A DNA stretch of 64,000 nucleotides from Mimachlamys varia (lineage: Eukaryota; Mollusca; Bivalvia; Pectinida; Pectinidae), in contig OX392527.1 of NCBI GenBank assembly GCA_947623455.1, positions 6,940,001-7,004,000 of the forward strand. Direction: 5' to 3'. Both the position numbers and the translations under genes were made by a program. Of the stretch, positions 19,586 to 34,749 are shown in pieces (the first letter of the stretch is position 1; each line of letters starts with the position of its first letter). Below the pieces are notes generated by a model. The model was given only the letters and a program-made list of their open reading frames with translations, was not told the origin of the DNA and made no database searches.

Positions 19586-22500
19586 TATTGCATACACTGT
19601 ACCTTACGAGTTATCTCCATGTTACTATATACACTGTACCTTACGAGTTATCTCCCTGTTACTACATATACACTGTACCTTGCGAGTTATCTCCCTGTTA
19701 CAACATACACTGTACCTTCCTAGTTATCTCCCTGTTACAACATAAACTGTACCTTCCTAGTTATCTCCCTGTTACAACATACACTGTACCTTCCTAGTTA
19801 TCTCCCTGTTACAACACACACTGTACCTTGCGAGTTATCTCCCTGTTACAACATACACTGTACCTTACGAGTTATCTCCCTGTTACTACATATACACTGT
19901 ACCTTCCTAGTTATCTCCCTGTTACTACATACACTGTACCTTCCTAGTTATCTCACTGTTACTACATACACTGTACCTTCTTAGTTATCTCCCTGTTACT
20001 AAATACACTGTACCTTCTTAGTTATCTCCCTGTTACTACATACACTGTACCTTACGAGTTATCTCCCTGTTACTACATACACTGTACCTTACGAGTTATC
20101 TCCCTGTTACTACATATACACTGTACCTTCCTAGTTATCTCCATGTTACTATATACACTGTACCTTCTTAGTTATCTCCCTGTTACTACATATACACTGT
20201 ACCTTACGAGTTATCTCCCTGTTACTACATATACACTGTACCTTACGAGTTATCTCCCTGTTACTACATATACACTGTAGCTTCCTAGTTATCTCCATGT
20301 TACTATATACACTGTACCTTACGAGTTATCTCCCTGTTACTACATATACACTGTACCTTACGAGTTATCTCCCTGTTACTACATACACTGTACCTTCCTA
20401 GTTATCTCCCTGTTACTACATACACTGTACCTTACGAGTTATCTCCCTGTTACTACATACACTGTACCTTCCTAGTTATCTCCCTGTTACTACATACACA
20501 GTACCTTCCTAGTTATCTCCCTGTTACTACATACACTGTACCTTCCTAGTTATCTCCCTGTTACTACATACACTGTACCTTCCTAGTTATCTCCCTGTTA
20601 CTACATATACTGTACCTTCCTAGTTATCTCCCTGTTACTACATACACAGTACCTTCCTAGTTATCTCCCTGTTACTACATACACTGTACCTTCCTAGTTA
20701 TCTCCCTGTTACTACATACACTGTACCTTCCTAGTTATCTCCCTGTTACTACATACACTGTACCTTCCTAGTTATCTCCCTGTTACTACATACACTGTAC
20801 CTTCCTAGTTATCTCCCTGTTACTACATACACTGTACCTTCCTAGTTATCTCCCTGTTACTACATATACTGTACCTTACGAGTTATCTCCCTGTTACTAC
20901 ATACACAGTACCTTCCTAGTTATCTCCCTGTTACTACATACACTGTACCTTCCTAGTTATCTCCCTGTTACTACATATACTGTACCTTACGAGTTATCTC
21001 CCTGTTACTACATACACAGTACCTTCCTAGTTATCTCCCTGTTACTACATATACTGTACCTTACGAGTTATCTCCCTGTTACTACATACACTGTACCTTC
21101 CTAGTTATCTCCCTGTTACTACATACACTGTACCTTCCTAGTTATCTCCCTGTTACTACATATACTGTACCTTACGAGTTATCTCCCTGTTACTACATAC
21201 ACAGTACCTTCCTAGTTATCTCCCTGTTACTACATACACTGTACCTTCCTAGTTATCTCCCTGTTACTACATATACTGTACCTTACGAGTTATCTCCCTG
21301 TTACTACATACACAGTACCTTCCTAGTTATCTCCCTGTTACTACATACACTGTACCTTACGAGTTATCTCCCTGTTACGACATACACAGTACCTTCCTAG
21401 TTATCTCCCTGTAACTACATACACTGTACCTTACGAGTTATCTCCCTGTTACTACATACACTGTACCTTCCTAGTTATCTCCCTGTAACTACATACACTG
21501 TACCTTTCTAGTTATCTCCCTGTAACTACATACACTGTACCTTACGAGTTATCTCCCTGTTACTACATATACTGTACCTTACGAGTTATCTCCCTGTTAC
21601 TAATTACACTGTACCTTCCTAGTTATCTCCCTGTTACTACATATACTGTACCTTACGAGTTATCTCCCTGTTACTACATACACTGTACCTTCCTAGTCAT
21701 CTCCCTGTTACTACATATACTGTACCTTACGAGTTATCTCCCTGTAACTACATATACTGTACCTTCCTAGTTATCTCCCTGTTACTACATACACAGTACC
21801 TTCATAGTTATCTCCCTGTTACTACATACACTGTACCTTACGAGTTATCTCCCTGTTACTACATACACTGTACCTTCCTAGTTATCTTCCTGTTACTACA
21901 TACACAGTACCTTCCTAGTTATCTCCCTGTTACTACATACACTGTACCTTACGAGTTATCTCCCTGTTACGACATACACTGTACCTTACGAGTTATCTCC
22001 CTGTTACTACATACACTGTACCTTCCTAGTTATCTCCCTGTTACTACATACACTGTACCTTACGAGTTATCTCCCTGTTACTACATACACAGTACCTTCC
22101 TAGTTATCTCCCTGTTACTACATACACTGTACCTTACGAGTTATCTCCCTGTTACGACATACACTGTACCTTACGAGTTATCTCCCTGTTACTACATACA
22201 CTGTACCTTCCTAGTTATCTCCCTGTTACTACATACACTGTACCTTACGAGTTATCTCCCTGTTACTACATACACTGTACCTTCCTAGTTATCTCCCTGT
22301 TACTACATACACTGTACCTTACGAGTTATCTCCCTGTTACTATATACACAGTACCTTCCTAGTTATCTCCCTGTAACTACATACACAGTACCTTCCTAGT
22401 TATCTCCCTGTTGCTACATACACTGTACCTTCCTAGTTATCTCCCTGTAACTACATACACTGTACCTTCCTAGTTATCTCCCTGTTACTACATACACAGT

Positions 22501-23660
22501 ACCTTCCTAGTTATCTCCCTGTTACTACATACACAGTACCTTCCTAGTTATCTCCCTGTAACTACATACACTGTACCTTCCTAGTTATCTCCCTGTAACT
22601 ACATACACAGTACCTTCCTAGTTATCTCCCTGTAACTACATACACAGTACCTTCCTAGTTATCTCCCTGTTACTACATACACTGTACCTTCCTAGTTATC
22701 TCCCTGTTACTACATACACAGTACCTTCCTAGTTATCTCCCTGTAACTACATACACTGTACCTTCCTAGTTATCTCCCTGTAACTACATACACAGTACCT
22801 TCCTAGTTATCTCCCTGTTACTACATACACTGTACCTTCCTAGTTATCTCCCTGTTACTACATACACTGTACCTTCCTAGTTATCTCCCTGTTACTACAT
22901 ACACTGTACCTTCCTAGTTATCTCCCTGTTACTACATACACAGTACCTTCCTAGTTATCTCCCTGTAACTACATACACTGTACCTTCCTAGTTATCTCCC
23001 TGTTACTACATACACAGTACCTTCTTAGTTATCTCCCTGTAACTACATACACTGTACCTTCCTAGTTATCTCCCTGTTACTACATACACAGTACCTTCTT
23101 AGTTATCTCCCTGTTACTTCATACACTGTACCTTACGAGTTATCTCCCTGTTACTACATATACACTGTACCTTCCTAGTTATCTCCCTGTTAATACATAC
23201 ACTGTACCTTCCTAGTTATCTCCCTGTTACTACATACACTGTACCTTCCTAGTTATCTCCCTGTAACTACATACACTGTACCTTTCTAGTTATCTCCCTG
23301 TAACTACATACACTGTACCTTACGAGTTATCTCCCTGTTACTACATATACTGTACCTTACGAGTTATCTCCCTGTTACTAATTACACTGTACCTTCCTAG
23401 TTATCTCCCTGTTACTACATATACTGTACCTTACGAGTTATCTCCCTGTTACTACATACACTGTACCTTCCTAGTTATCTCCCTGTTACTACATATACTG
23501 TACCTTACGAGTTATCTCCCTGTAACTACATATACTGTACCTTCCTAGTTATCTCCCTGTTACTACATACACAGTACCTTCATAGTTATCTCCCTGTTAC
23601 TACATACACTGTACCTTACGAGTTATCTCCCTGTTACTACATACACTGTACCTTCCTAGT

Positions 23661-26600
23661 TATCTTCCTGTTACTACATACACAGTACCTTCCTAGTTAT
23701 CTCCCTGTTACTACATACACTGTACCTTACGAGTTATCTCCCTGTTACGACATACACTGTACCTTACGAGTTATCTCCCTGTTACTACATACACTGTACC
23801 TTCCTAGTTATCTCCCTGTTACTACATACACTGTACCTTACGAGTTATCTCCCTGTTACTACATACACTGTACCTTCCTAGTTATCTCCCTGTTAATACA
23901 TACACTGTACCTTACGAGTTATCTCCCTGTTAATACATACACTGTACCTTCCTAGTTATCTCCCTGTTAATACATACACTGTACCTTACGAGTTATCTCC
24001 CTGTTACTACATATACAGTACCTTCCTAGTTATCTCCCTGTTACAACATACACTGTACCTTACGAGTTATCTCCCTGTTACGACATACACTGTACCTTAC
24101 GAGTTATCTCCCTGTTACTACATACACTGTACCTTCCTAGTTATCTCCCTGTTACTACATAAACTGTACCTTACGAGTTATCTCCCTGTTACTACATACA
24201 CTGTACCTTCCTAGTTATCTCCCTCTTACTACATACACAGTACCTTCCTAGTTATCTCCCTGTTACTACATACACAGTACATTCCTAGTTATCTCCCTGT
24301 TACTACATACACAGTACCTTCCGAGTTATCTCCCTGTTACTACATACACAGTACCTTACGAGTTATCTCCCTGTTACTACATACACTGTACCTTACGAGT
24401 TATCTCCCTGTTACGACATACACTGTACCTTACGAGTTATCTCCCTGTTACTACATACACTGTACCTTACGAGTTATCTCCCTGTTACTACATACACTGT
24501 ACCTTCCTAGTTATCTCCCTGTTACTACATACACTGTACCTTCCTAGTTATCTCCCTGTTACTACATACACAGTACCTTACGAGTTATCTCCCTGTTACT
24601 ACATATACACTGTACCTTCCTAGTTATCTCCCTGTTACTACATACACTGTACCTTACGAGTTATCTCCCTGTTACTACATACACAGTACCTTCTTAGTTA
24701 TCTCCCTGTTACTACATACACTGTACCTTACGAGTTATCTCCCTGTTACTACATATACACTGTACCTTCCTAGTTATCTCCCTGTTACTACATACACTGT
24801 ACCTTCCTAGTTATCTCCCTGTTACTACATACACTGTACCTTCCTAGTTATCTCCCTGTTACTACATACACTGTACCTTCCTAGTTATCTCCCTGTTACT
24901 ACATACACTGTACCTTCCTAGTTATCTCCCTGTTACTACATACACTGTACCTTCCTAGTTATCTCCCTGTTACTACATATACACTGTACCTTCCTAGTTA
25001 TCTCCCTGTTACTACATACACTGTACCTTCCTAGTTATCTCCCTGTTACTACATACACTGTACCTTCCTAGTTATCTCCCTGTTACTACATACACTGTAC
25101 CTTACGAGTTATCTCCATGTTACTACATACACTGTACCTTCCTAGTTATCTCCCTGTTACTACATACACTGTACCTTCTTAGTTATCTCCCTCTTACTAT
25201 ATACACTGTACCTTCCTAGTTATCTCCCTGTTACTACATACACTGTAACTTGCGAGTTATCTCCCTGTTACTACATACACTGTAACTTGCGAGTTATCTC
25301 CCTGTTACTACATACACAGTACCTTCCTATTTATCTCCATGTTACTACATACACTGTACCTTCCTAGTTATCTCCATGTTACTACATACACTGTACCTTC
25401 CTAGTTATCTCCATGTTACTACATACACTGTACCTTCATAGTTATCTCCCTGTTACTACATACACTGTACCTTCCTAGTTATCTCCCTGTAACTACATAC
25501 ACTGTACCTTACGAGTTATCTCCCTGTTACGACATACACTGTACCTTACGAGTTATCTCCCTGTTACTACATACACTGTACCTTCATAGTTATCTCCCTG
25601 TTACTACATACACTGTACCTTCCTAGTTATCTCCCTGTTACTACATACACTGTACCTTTCTAGTTATCTCCCTGTAACTACATACACTGTACCTTCCTAG
25701 TTATCTCCCTGTAACTACATACACTGTACCGTCCTAGCTATCTCCCTGTAACGACATACACTGTACCTTACGAGTTATCTCCCTGTTACTACATACACTG
25801 TACCTTCCTAGTTATCTCCCTGTAACTACATACACTGTACCTTCCTAGTTATCTCCCTGTAACTACATACACTGTACCTTACGAGTTATCTCCCTGTTAC
25901 TACATACACTGTACCTTCCTAATTATCTCCCTGTTACTACATACACTGTAACTTACGAGTTATCTCCCTGTTACTACATACACAGTACCTTCCTAGTTAT
26001 CTCCCTGTTACTACATACACTGTACCTTCCTAGTTATCTCCCTGTTACTACATACACTGTACCTTCCTAGTTATCTTCCTGTTACTACATACACAGTACC
26101 TTCCTAGTTATCTCCCTGTTACTACATACACTGTACCTTACGAGTTATCTCCCTGTTACGACATACACTGTACCTTACGAGTTATCTCCCTGTTACTACA
26201 TACACTGTACCTTCCTAGTTATCTCCCTGTTACTACATACACTGTACCTTACGAGTTATCTCCCTGTTACTACATACACTGTACCTTCCTAGTTATCTCC
26301 CTGTTAATACATACACTGTACCTTACGAGTTATCTCCCTGTTAATACATACACTGTACCTTCCTAGTTATCTCCCTGTTAATACATACACTGTACCTTAC
26401 GAGTTATCTCCCTGTTACTACATATACAGTACCTTCCTAGTTATCTCCCTGTTACAACATACACTGTACCTTACGAGTTATCTCCCTGTTACGACATACA
26501 CTGTACCTTACGAGTTATCTCCCTGTTACTACATACACTGTACCTTCCTAGTTATCTCCCTGTTACTACATAAACTGTACCTTACGAGTTATCTCCCTGT

Positions 26601-28440
26601 TACTACATACACTGTACCTTCCTAGTTATCTCCCTCTTACTACATACACAGTACCTTCCTAGTTATCTCCCTGTTACTACATACACAGTACATTCCTAGT
26701 TATCTCCCTGTTACTACATACACAGTACCTTCCGAGTTATCTCCCTGTTACTACATACACAGTACCTTACGAGTTATCTCCCTGTTACTACATACACTGT
26801 ACCTTACGAGTTATCTCCCTGTTACGACATACACTGTACCTTACGAGTTATCTCCCTGTTACTACATACACTGTACCTTACGAGTTATCTCCCTGTTACT
26901 ACATACACTGTACCTTCCTAGTTATCTCCCTGTTACTACATACACTGTACCTTCCTAGTTATCTCCCTGTTACTACATACACAGTACCTTACGAGTTATC
27001 TCCCTGTTACTACATATACACTGTACCTTCCTAGTTATCTCCCTGTTACTACATACACTGTACCTTACGAGTTATCTCCCTGTTACTACATACACAGTAC
27101 CTTCTTAGTTATCTCCCTGTTACTACATACACTGTACCTTACGAGTTATCTCCCTGTTACTACATATACACTGTACCTTCCTAGTTATCTCCCTGTTACT
27201 ACATACACTGTACCTTCCTAGTTATCTCCCTGTTACTACATACACTGTACCTTCCTAGTTATCTCCCTGTTACTACATACACTGTACCTTCCTAGTTATC
27301 TCCCTGTTACTACATACACTGTACCTTCCTAGTTATCTCCCTGTTACTACATACACTGTACCTTCCTAGTTATCTCCCTGTTACTACATATACACTGTAC
27401 CTTCCTAGTTATCTCCCTGTTACTACATACACTGTACCTTCCTAGTTATCTCCCTGTTACTACATACACTGTACCTTCCTAGTTATCTCCCTGTTACTAC
27501 ATACACTGTACCTTACGAGTTATCTCCATGTTACTACATACACTGTACCTTCCTAGTTATCTCCCTGTTACTACATACACTGTACCTTCTTAGTTATCTC
27601 CCTCTTACTATATACACTGTACCTTCCTAGTTATCTCCCTGTTACTACATACACTGTAACTTGCGAGTTATCTCCCTGTTACTACATACACTGTAACTTG
27701 CGAGTTATCTCCCTGTTACTACATACACAGTACCTTCCTATTTATCTCCATGTTACTACATACACTGTACCTTCCTAGTTATCTCCATGTTACTACATAC
27801 ACTGTACCTTCCTAGTTATCTCCATGTTACTACATACACTGTACCTTCATAGTTATCTCCCTGTTACTACATACACTGTACCTTCCTAGTTATCTCCCTG
27901 TAACTACATACACTGTACCTTACGAGTTATCTCCCTGTTACGACATACACTGTACCTTACGAGTTATCTCCCTGTTACTACATACACTGTACCTTCATAG
28001 TTATCTCCCTGTTACTACATACACTGTACCTTCCTAGTTATCTCCCTGTTACTACATACACTGTACCTTTCTAGTTATCTCCCTGTAACTACATACACTG
28101 TACCTTCCTAGTTATCTCCCTGTAACTACATACACTGTACCGTCCTAGCTATCTCCCTGTAACGACATACACTGTACCTTACGAGTTATCTCCCTGTTAC
28201 TACATACACTGTACCTTCCTAGTTATCTCCCTGTAACTACATACACTGTACCTTCCTAGTTATCTCCCTGTAACTACATACACTGTACCTTACGAGTTAT
28301 CTCCCTGTTACTACATACACTGTACCTTCCTAATTATCTCCCTGTTACTACATACACTGTAACTTACGAGTTATCTCCCTGTTACTACATACACAGTACC
28401 TTCCTAGTTATCTCCCTGTTACTACATACACTGTACCTTC
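23661..28440. repeat. Tandem pair of 2411-bp higher-order repeats in the 37-bp array
   Basis: Private variants recur 2411 bp apart: TATCTTCCTG (23661 and 26072), CCCTCTTACTACATACACAG (24221 and 26632), GTCCTAGCTATC (25731 and 28142), and CCTAATTATC (near 25921 and 28332). This is about 65 units including three 39-bp ones. The GTCCTAGCTATC variant also appears at 29177, showing a further partial copy. Confidence 0.9.
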
Positions 28441-31400
28441 CTAGTTATCTCCCTGTAACTACATACACTGTACCTTCCTAGTTATCTCCATGTAACTACA
28501 TACACTGTACCTTACGAGTTATCTCCCTGTAACTACATACACTGTACCTTCCTAGTTATTTCCCTGTAACTACATACACTGTACCTTCCTAGTTATCTCC
28601 CTGTTACTACATACACAGTACCTTCCTAGTTATCTCCCTGTTACTACATACACTGTACCTTCCTAGTTATCTCCCTGTTACTACATACACTGTACCTTAC
28701 GAGTTATCTCCCTGTTACTACATACACTGTACCTTCCTAGTTATCTCCCTGTTACTACATACACTGTACCTTCCTAGTTATCTCCCTGTTACTACATACA
28801 CAGTACCTTCCTAGTTATCTCCCTGTTACTACATACACTGTAACTTGCGAGTTATCTCCCTGTTACTACATACACTGTACCTTCCTATTTATCTCCCTGT
28901 AACTACATACACTGTACCTTCCTAGTTATCTCCCTGTTACTACATACACTGTACCTTCCTAGTTATCTCCCTGTAACTACATACACTGTACCTTACGAGT
29001 TACTCCCTGTTAGGACATACACTGTACCTTACGAGTTATCTCCCTGTTACTACATACACTGTACCTTCATAGTTATCTCCCTGTTACTACATACACTGTA
29101 CCTTTCTAGTTATCTCCCTGTAACTACATACACTGTACCTTCCTAGTTATCTCCCTGTAACTACATACACTGTACCGTCCTAGCTATCTCCCTGTAACGA
29201 CATACACTGTACCTTACGAGTTATCTCCCTGTTACTACATACACTGTACCTTACGAGTTATCTCCCTGTAACTACATACACTGTACCTTCCTAGTTATCT
29301 CCCTGTTACTACATACACTGTACCTTCCTAGTTATCTCCCTGTAACTACATACACTGTACCTTCCTAGTTATCTCCATGTAACTACATACACTGTACCTT
29401 ACGAGTTATCTCCCTGTAACTACATACACTGTACCTTCCTAGTTATTTCCCTGTAACTACATGCACTGTACCTTACGAGTTATCTCCCTGTAACTACATA
29501 CACTGTACCTTCCTAGTTGTCTCCCTGTAACTACATACACTGTACCTTCCTAGTTATCTCCCTGTAACTACATACACTGTACCTTACGAGTTATCTCCCT
29601 GTTGCTACATACACTGTACCTTCCTAGTTATCTCCCTGTAACTACATACACTGTACCTTATGAGTTATCTCCCTGTTACGACATACACTGTACCTTACCA
29701 GTTATCTCCCTGTTACTACATACACTGTACCTTCCTAGTTATCTCCCTGTTACTACATACACTGTACCTTACGAGTTATATCCCTGTTGCTACATACACG
29801 GTACCTTACGAGTTATATCCCTGTTACTACATACACTGTACCTTCCTAGTTATCATCCTGTTACAACATACACTGTACCTTACGAGTTATCTCCCTGTTG
29901 CTACATACACTGTACCTTCCTAGTTATCTCCCTGTTACTACATACACTGTACCTTCCTAGTTATACCCCTGTAACTACATACACTGTACCTTCCTAGTTA
30001 TCTCCCTGTTACTACATACACTGTACCTTCCTAGTTATCTCCCTGTTACTACATACACTGTACCTTCCTAGTTATCTCCCTGTTACTACATACACTGTAC
30101 CTTACGAGTTATCTCCCTGTTACTACATACACTGTACCTTCCTAGTTATCTCCCTGTTACTACATACACTGTACCTTCCTAGTTATCTCCCTGTTACTAC
30201 ATACACAGTACCTTCCTAGTTATCTCCCTGTTAATACATACACAGTACCTTCCTAGTTATCTCCCTGTTACTACATACACTGTACCTTACGAGTTATCTC
30301 CCTGTTACTACATACACTGTACCTTCATAGTTATCTCCATGTTACTACATACACTGTACCTTCATAGTTATCTCCCTGTTAATACATACACTGTACCTTC
30401 CTAGTTATCTCCCTGTTACTACATACACTGTACCTTACGAGTTATCTCCCTGTTACTACATACACTGTACCTTCCTAGTTATCTCCATGTTACTACATAC
30501 ACTGTACCTTCATAGTTATCTCCCTGTTAATACATACACTGTACCTTCCTAGTTATCTCCCTGTTACTACATACACTGTACCTTCCTAGTTATCTCCCTG
30601 TTACTACATACACAGTACCTTCCTAGTTATCTCCATGTTACTACATACACTGTACCTTCATAGTTATCTCCATGTTACTACATACACTGTACCTTACGAG
30701 TTATCTTCCTGTTACAACATACACTGTACCTTCCTAGTTATCTCCCTGTTACTACATACACTGTACCTTACGAGTTATCTCCCTGTTACTACATACACTG
30801 TACCTTCCTAGTTATCTCCCTGTTACTACATACACTGTACCTTACGAGTTATCTTCCTGTTACTACATACACTGTACCTTCCTAGTTATCTCCCTGTTAC
30901 TACATACACTGTACCTTCCTAGTTATCTCCCTGTTACTACATACACTGTACCTTACGAGTTATCTTCCTGTTACTACATACACTGTACCTTCCTAGTTAT
31001 CTCCCTGTTACTACATACACTGTACCTTACGAGTTATCTCCCTGTTACTACATACACTGTACCTTCCTAGTTATCTCCCTCTTACTATATACACAGTACC
31101 TTCCTAGTTATCTCCCTGTTACTACATACACTGTACCTTCCTAGTTATCTCCCTGTTACTACATACACAGTACCTTCCTAGTTATCTCCCTGTTACTACA
31201 TACACAGTACCTTCCTAGTTATCTCCCTGTTACTACATACACTGTACCTTCCTAGTTATCTCCCTCTTACTATATACACAGTACCTTCCTAGTTATCTCC
31301 CTGTTACTACATACACTGTACCTTCCTAGTTATCTCTCTGTAACTACATACACTGTACCTTCCTAGTTATCTCTCTGTAACTACATACACTGTACCTTCC

Positions 31401-34400
31401 TAGTTATCTCCCTGTTACTACATACACTGTACCTTCCTAGTTATCTACATGTTACTACATACACAGTACCTTCCTAGTTATCTCCCTGTTACTACATACA
31501 CTGTACCTTACGAGTTATCTTCCTGTTACTACATACACTGTACCTTCCTAGTTATCTCCCTGTTACTACATACACTGTACCTTCCTAGTTATCTCCCTGT
31601 TACTACATACACTGTACCTTACGAGTTATCTCCCTGTTACTACATACATTGTACCTTACGAGTTATCTCCCTGTAACTACATACACTGTACCTTGCGAGT
31701 TATCTCCCTGTAACTACATACACTGTACCTTCCTAGTTATCTCCCTGTAACTACATACACTGTACCTTCCTAGTTGTCTCCCTGTAACTACATACACTGT
31801 ACCTTCCTAGTTATCTCCCTATAACTACATACACTGTACCTTCCTAGTTATCTCCCTGTTGCTACATACACTGTACCTTCCTAGTTATCTCCCTGTTACT
31901 ACATACACTGTACCTTACGAGTTATCTCTCTGTTACTACATACATTGTACCTTACGAGTTATCTCCCTGTAACTACATACACTGTACCTTGCGAGTTATC
32001 TCCCTGTAACTACATACACTGTACCTTCCTAGTTATCTCCCTGTAACTACATACACTGTACCTTCCTAGTTATCTCCATGTTACTACATACACTGTACCT
32101 TCCTAGTTATCTCCCTGTTACTACATACACTGTACCTTACGAGTTATCTCCCTGTTACTACATACACTGTACCTGACGAGTTATCTCCCTCTTACTATAT
32201 ACACTGTACCTTCCTAGTTATCTCCCTCTTACTACATACACTGTAACTTGCGAGTTATCTCCCTGTTACTACATACACTGTACCTTCCTAATTATCTCCC
32301 TGTTACTACATACACTATAACTTACGAGTTATCTCCCTGTTACGACATACACTGTACCTTACCAGTTATCTTCCTGTTACTACATACACTGTACCTTCCT
32401 AGTTATCTCCCTGTTGCTACATACACTGTACCTTACGAGTTATATCCCTGTTGCTACATACACGGTACCTTACGAGTTATATCCCTGTTACTACATACAC
32501 TGTTCCTTCCTAGTTATCTCCCTGTTACAACATACACTGTACCTTACGAGTTATCTCCCTGTTGCTACATACACTGTACCTTCCTAGTTATCTCCCTGTT
32601 ACTACATACACTGTACCTTCCTAGTTATACCCCTGTAACTACATACACTGTACCTTCCTAGTTATCTCCCTGTTACTACATACACTTTACCTTATGAGTT
32701 ATCTCCCTGTAACTACATACACTGTACCTTCCTAGTTATCTCCCTGTTACTACATACACTGTACCTTACGAGTTATATCCCTGTTACTACATACACTGTA
32801 CCTTACGAGTTATCTCCCTGTAACTACATACACTGTACCTTCCTAGTTATCTCCCTGTAACTACATACACTGTACCTTCCTAGTTATCTCCCTGTAACTA
32901 AATACACTGTACCTTCCTAGTTATCTCTCTGTAACTACATACACTGTACCTTCCTAGTTATCTACATGTTACTACATACACAGTACCTTCCTAGTTATCT
33001 CCCTGTTACTACATACACTGTACCTTACGAGTTATCTTCCTGTTACTACATACACTGTACCTTCCTAGTTATCTCCCTGTTACTACATACACTGTACCTT
33101 CCTAGTTATCTCCCTGTTACTACATACACTGTACCTTACGAGTTATATCCCTGTTGCTACATACACGGTATGTGTAACTAAATACACTGTACCTTCCTAG
33201 TTATCTCTCTGTAACTACATACACTGTACCTTCCTAGTTATCTCCCTCTAACTACATACACTGTACCTTCCTAGTTATCTCCCTGTTACTACATACACTG
33301 TACCTTACGAGTTATATCCCTGTAACTACATACACTGTACCTTACGAGTTATCTCCCTGTTACTACATACACTGTTCCTTCCTAGTTATATCCCTATAAC
33401 TACATACACTGTACTTTTCGAGTTATCTTCCTGTTACTACATACACTGTACCTTCCTAGTTATCTACCTGTTACAACATACACTGTACCTTACGAGTTAT
33501 CTCCCTGTTACTACATACACTGTACCTTACGAGTTATCTCCCTGTTACGACATACACTGTACCTTACGAGTTATCTCCCTGTTACGACATACACTGTACC
33601 TTACGAGTTATCTCCCTGTTACGACATACACTGTACCTTACGAGTTATCTCCCTGTTACTACATACACTGTACCTTCATAGTTATCTCCCTGTTACTACA
33701 TACACTGTAACTTCATAGTTATCTCCCTGTTACTACATACACTGTACCTTTCTAGTTATCTCCCTGTAACTACATACACTGTACCTTACGAGTTATCTCC
33801 CTGTTACTTCATACACTGTACCTTCCTAGTTATCCCCCTGTAACTACATACACTGTACCTTCCTAGTTATCTCCCTGTAACTACATACACTGTACCTTCC
33901 TAGTTATCTCCCTGTTACTACATACACTGTACCTTCCTAGTTATCTCCCTGTTACTACATACACTGTACCTTACGAGTTATATCCCTGTTGCTACATACA
34001 CGGTACCTTACGAGTTATATCCCTGTTACTACATACACTGTACCTTCCTAGTTATCATCCTGTTACAACATACACTGTACCTTACGAGTTATCTCCCTGT
34101 TGCTACATACACTGTACCTTCCTAGTTATCTCCCTGTTACTACATACACTGTACCTTCCTAGTTATACCCCTGTAACTACATACACTGTACCTTCCTAGT
34201 TATCTCCCTGTTACTACATACACTGTACCTGACGAGTTATCTCCCTGTTACTACATACACTGTACCTTACGAGTTATCTCCCTGTTACTACATACATTGT
34301 ACCTTACGAGTTATCTCCCTGTAACTACATACACTGTACCTTGCGAGTTATCTCCCTGTAACTACATACACTGTACCTTCCTAGTTATCTCCCTGTAACT

Positions 34401-34749
34401 ACATACACTGTACCTTCCTAGTTGTCTCCCTGTAACTACATACACTGTACCTTCCTAGTTATCTCCCTGTAACTACATACACTGTACCTTACGAGTTATC
34501 TCCCTGTTGCTACATACACTGTACCTTCCTAGTTATCTCCCTGTAACTACATACACTGTACCTTATGAGTTATCTCCCTGTTACGACATACACTGTACCT
34601 TACCAGTTATCTCCCTGTTACTACATACACTGTACCTTCCTAGTTATCTCCCTGTTACTACATACACTGTACCTTCCTAGTTATATCCCTGTTGCTACAT
34701 ACACGGTACCTTACGAGTTATATCCCTGTTACTACATACACTGTACCTT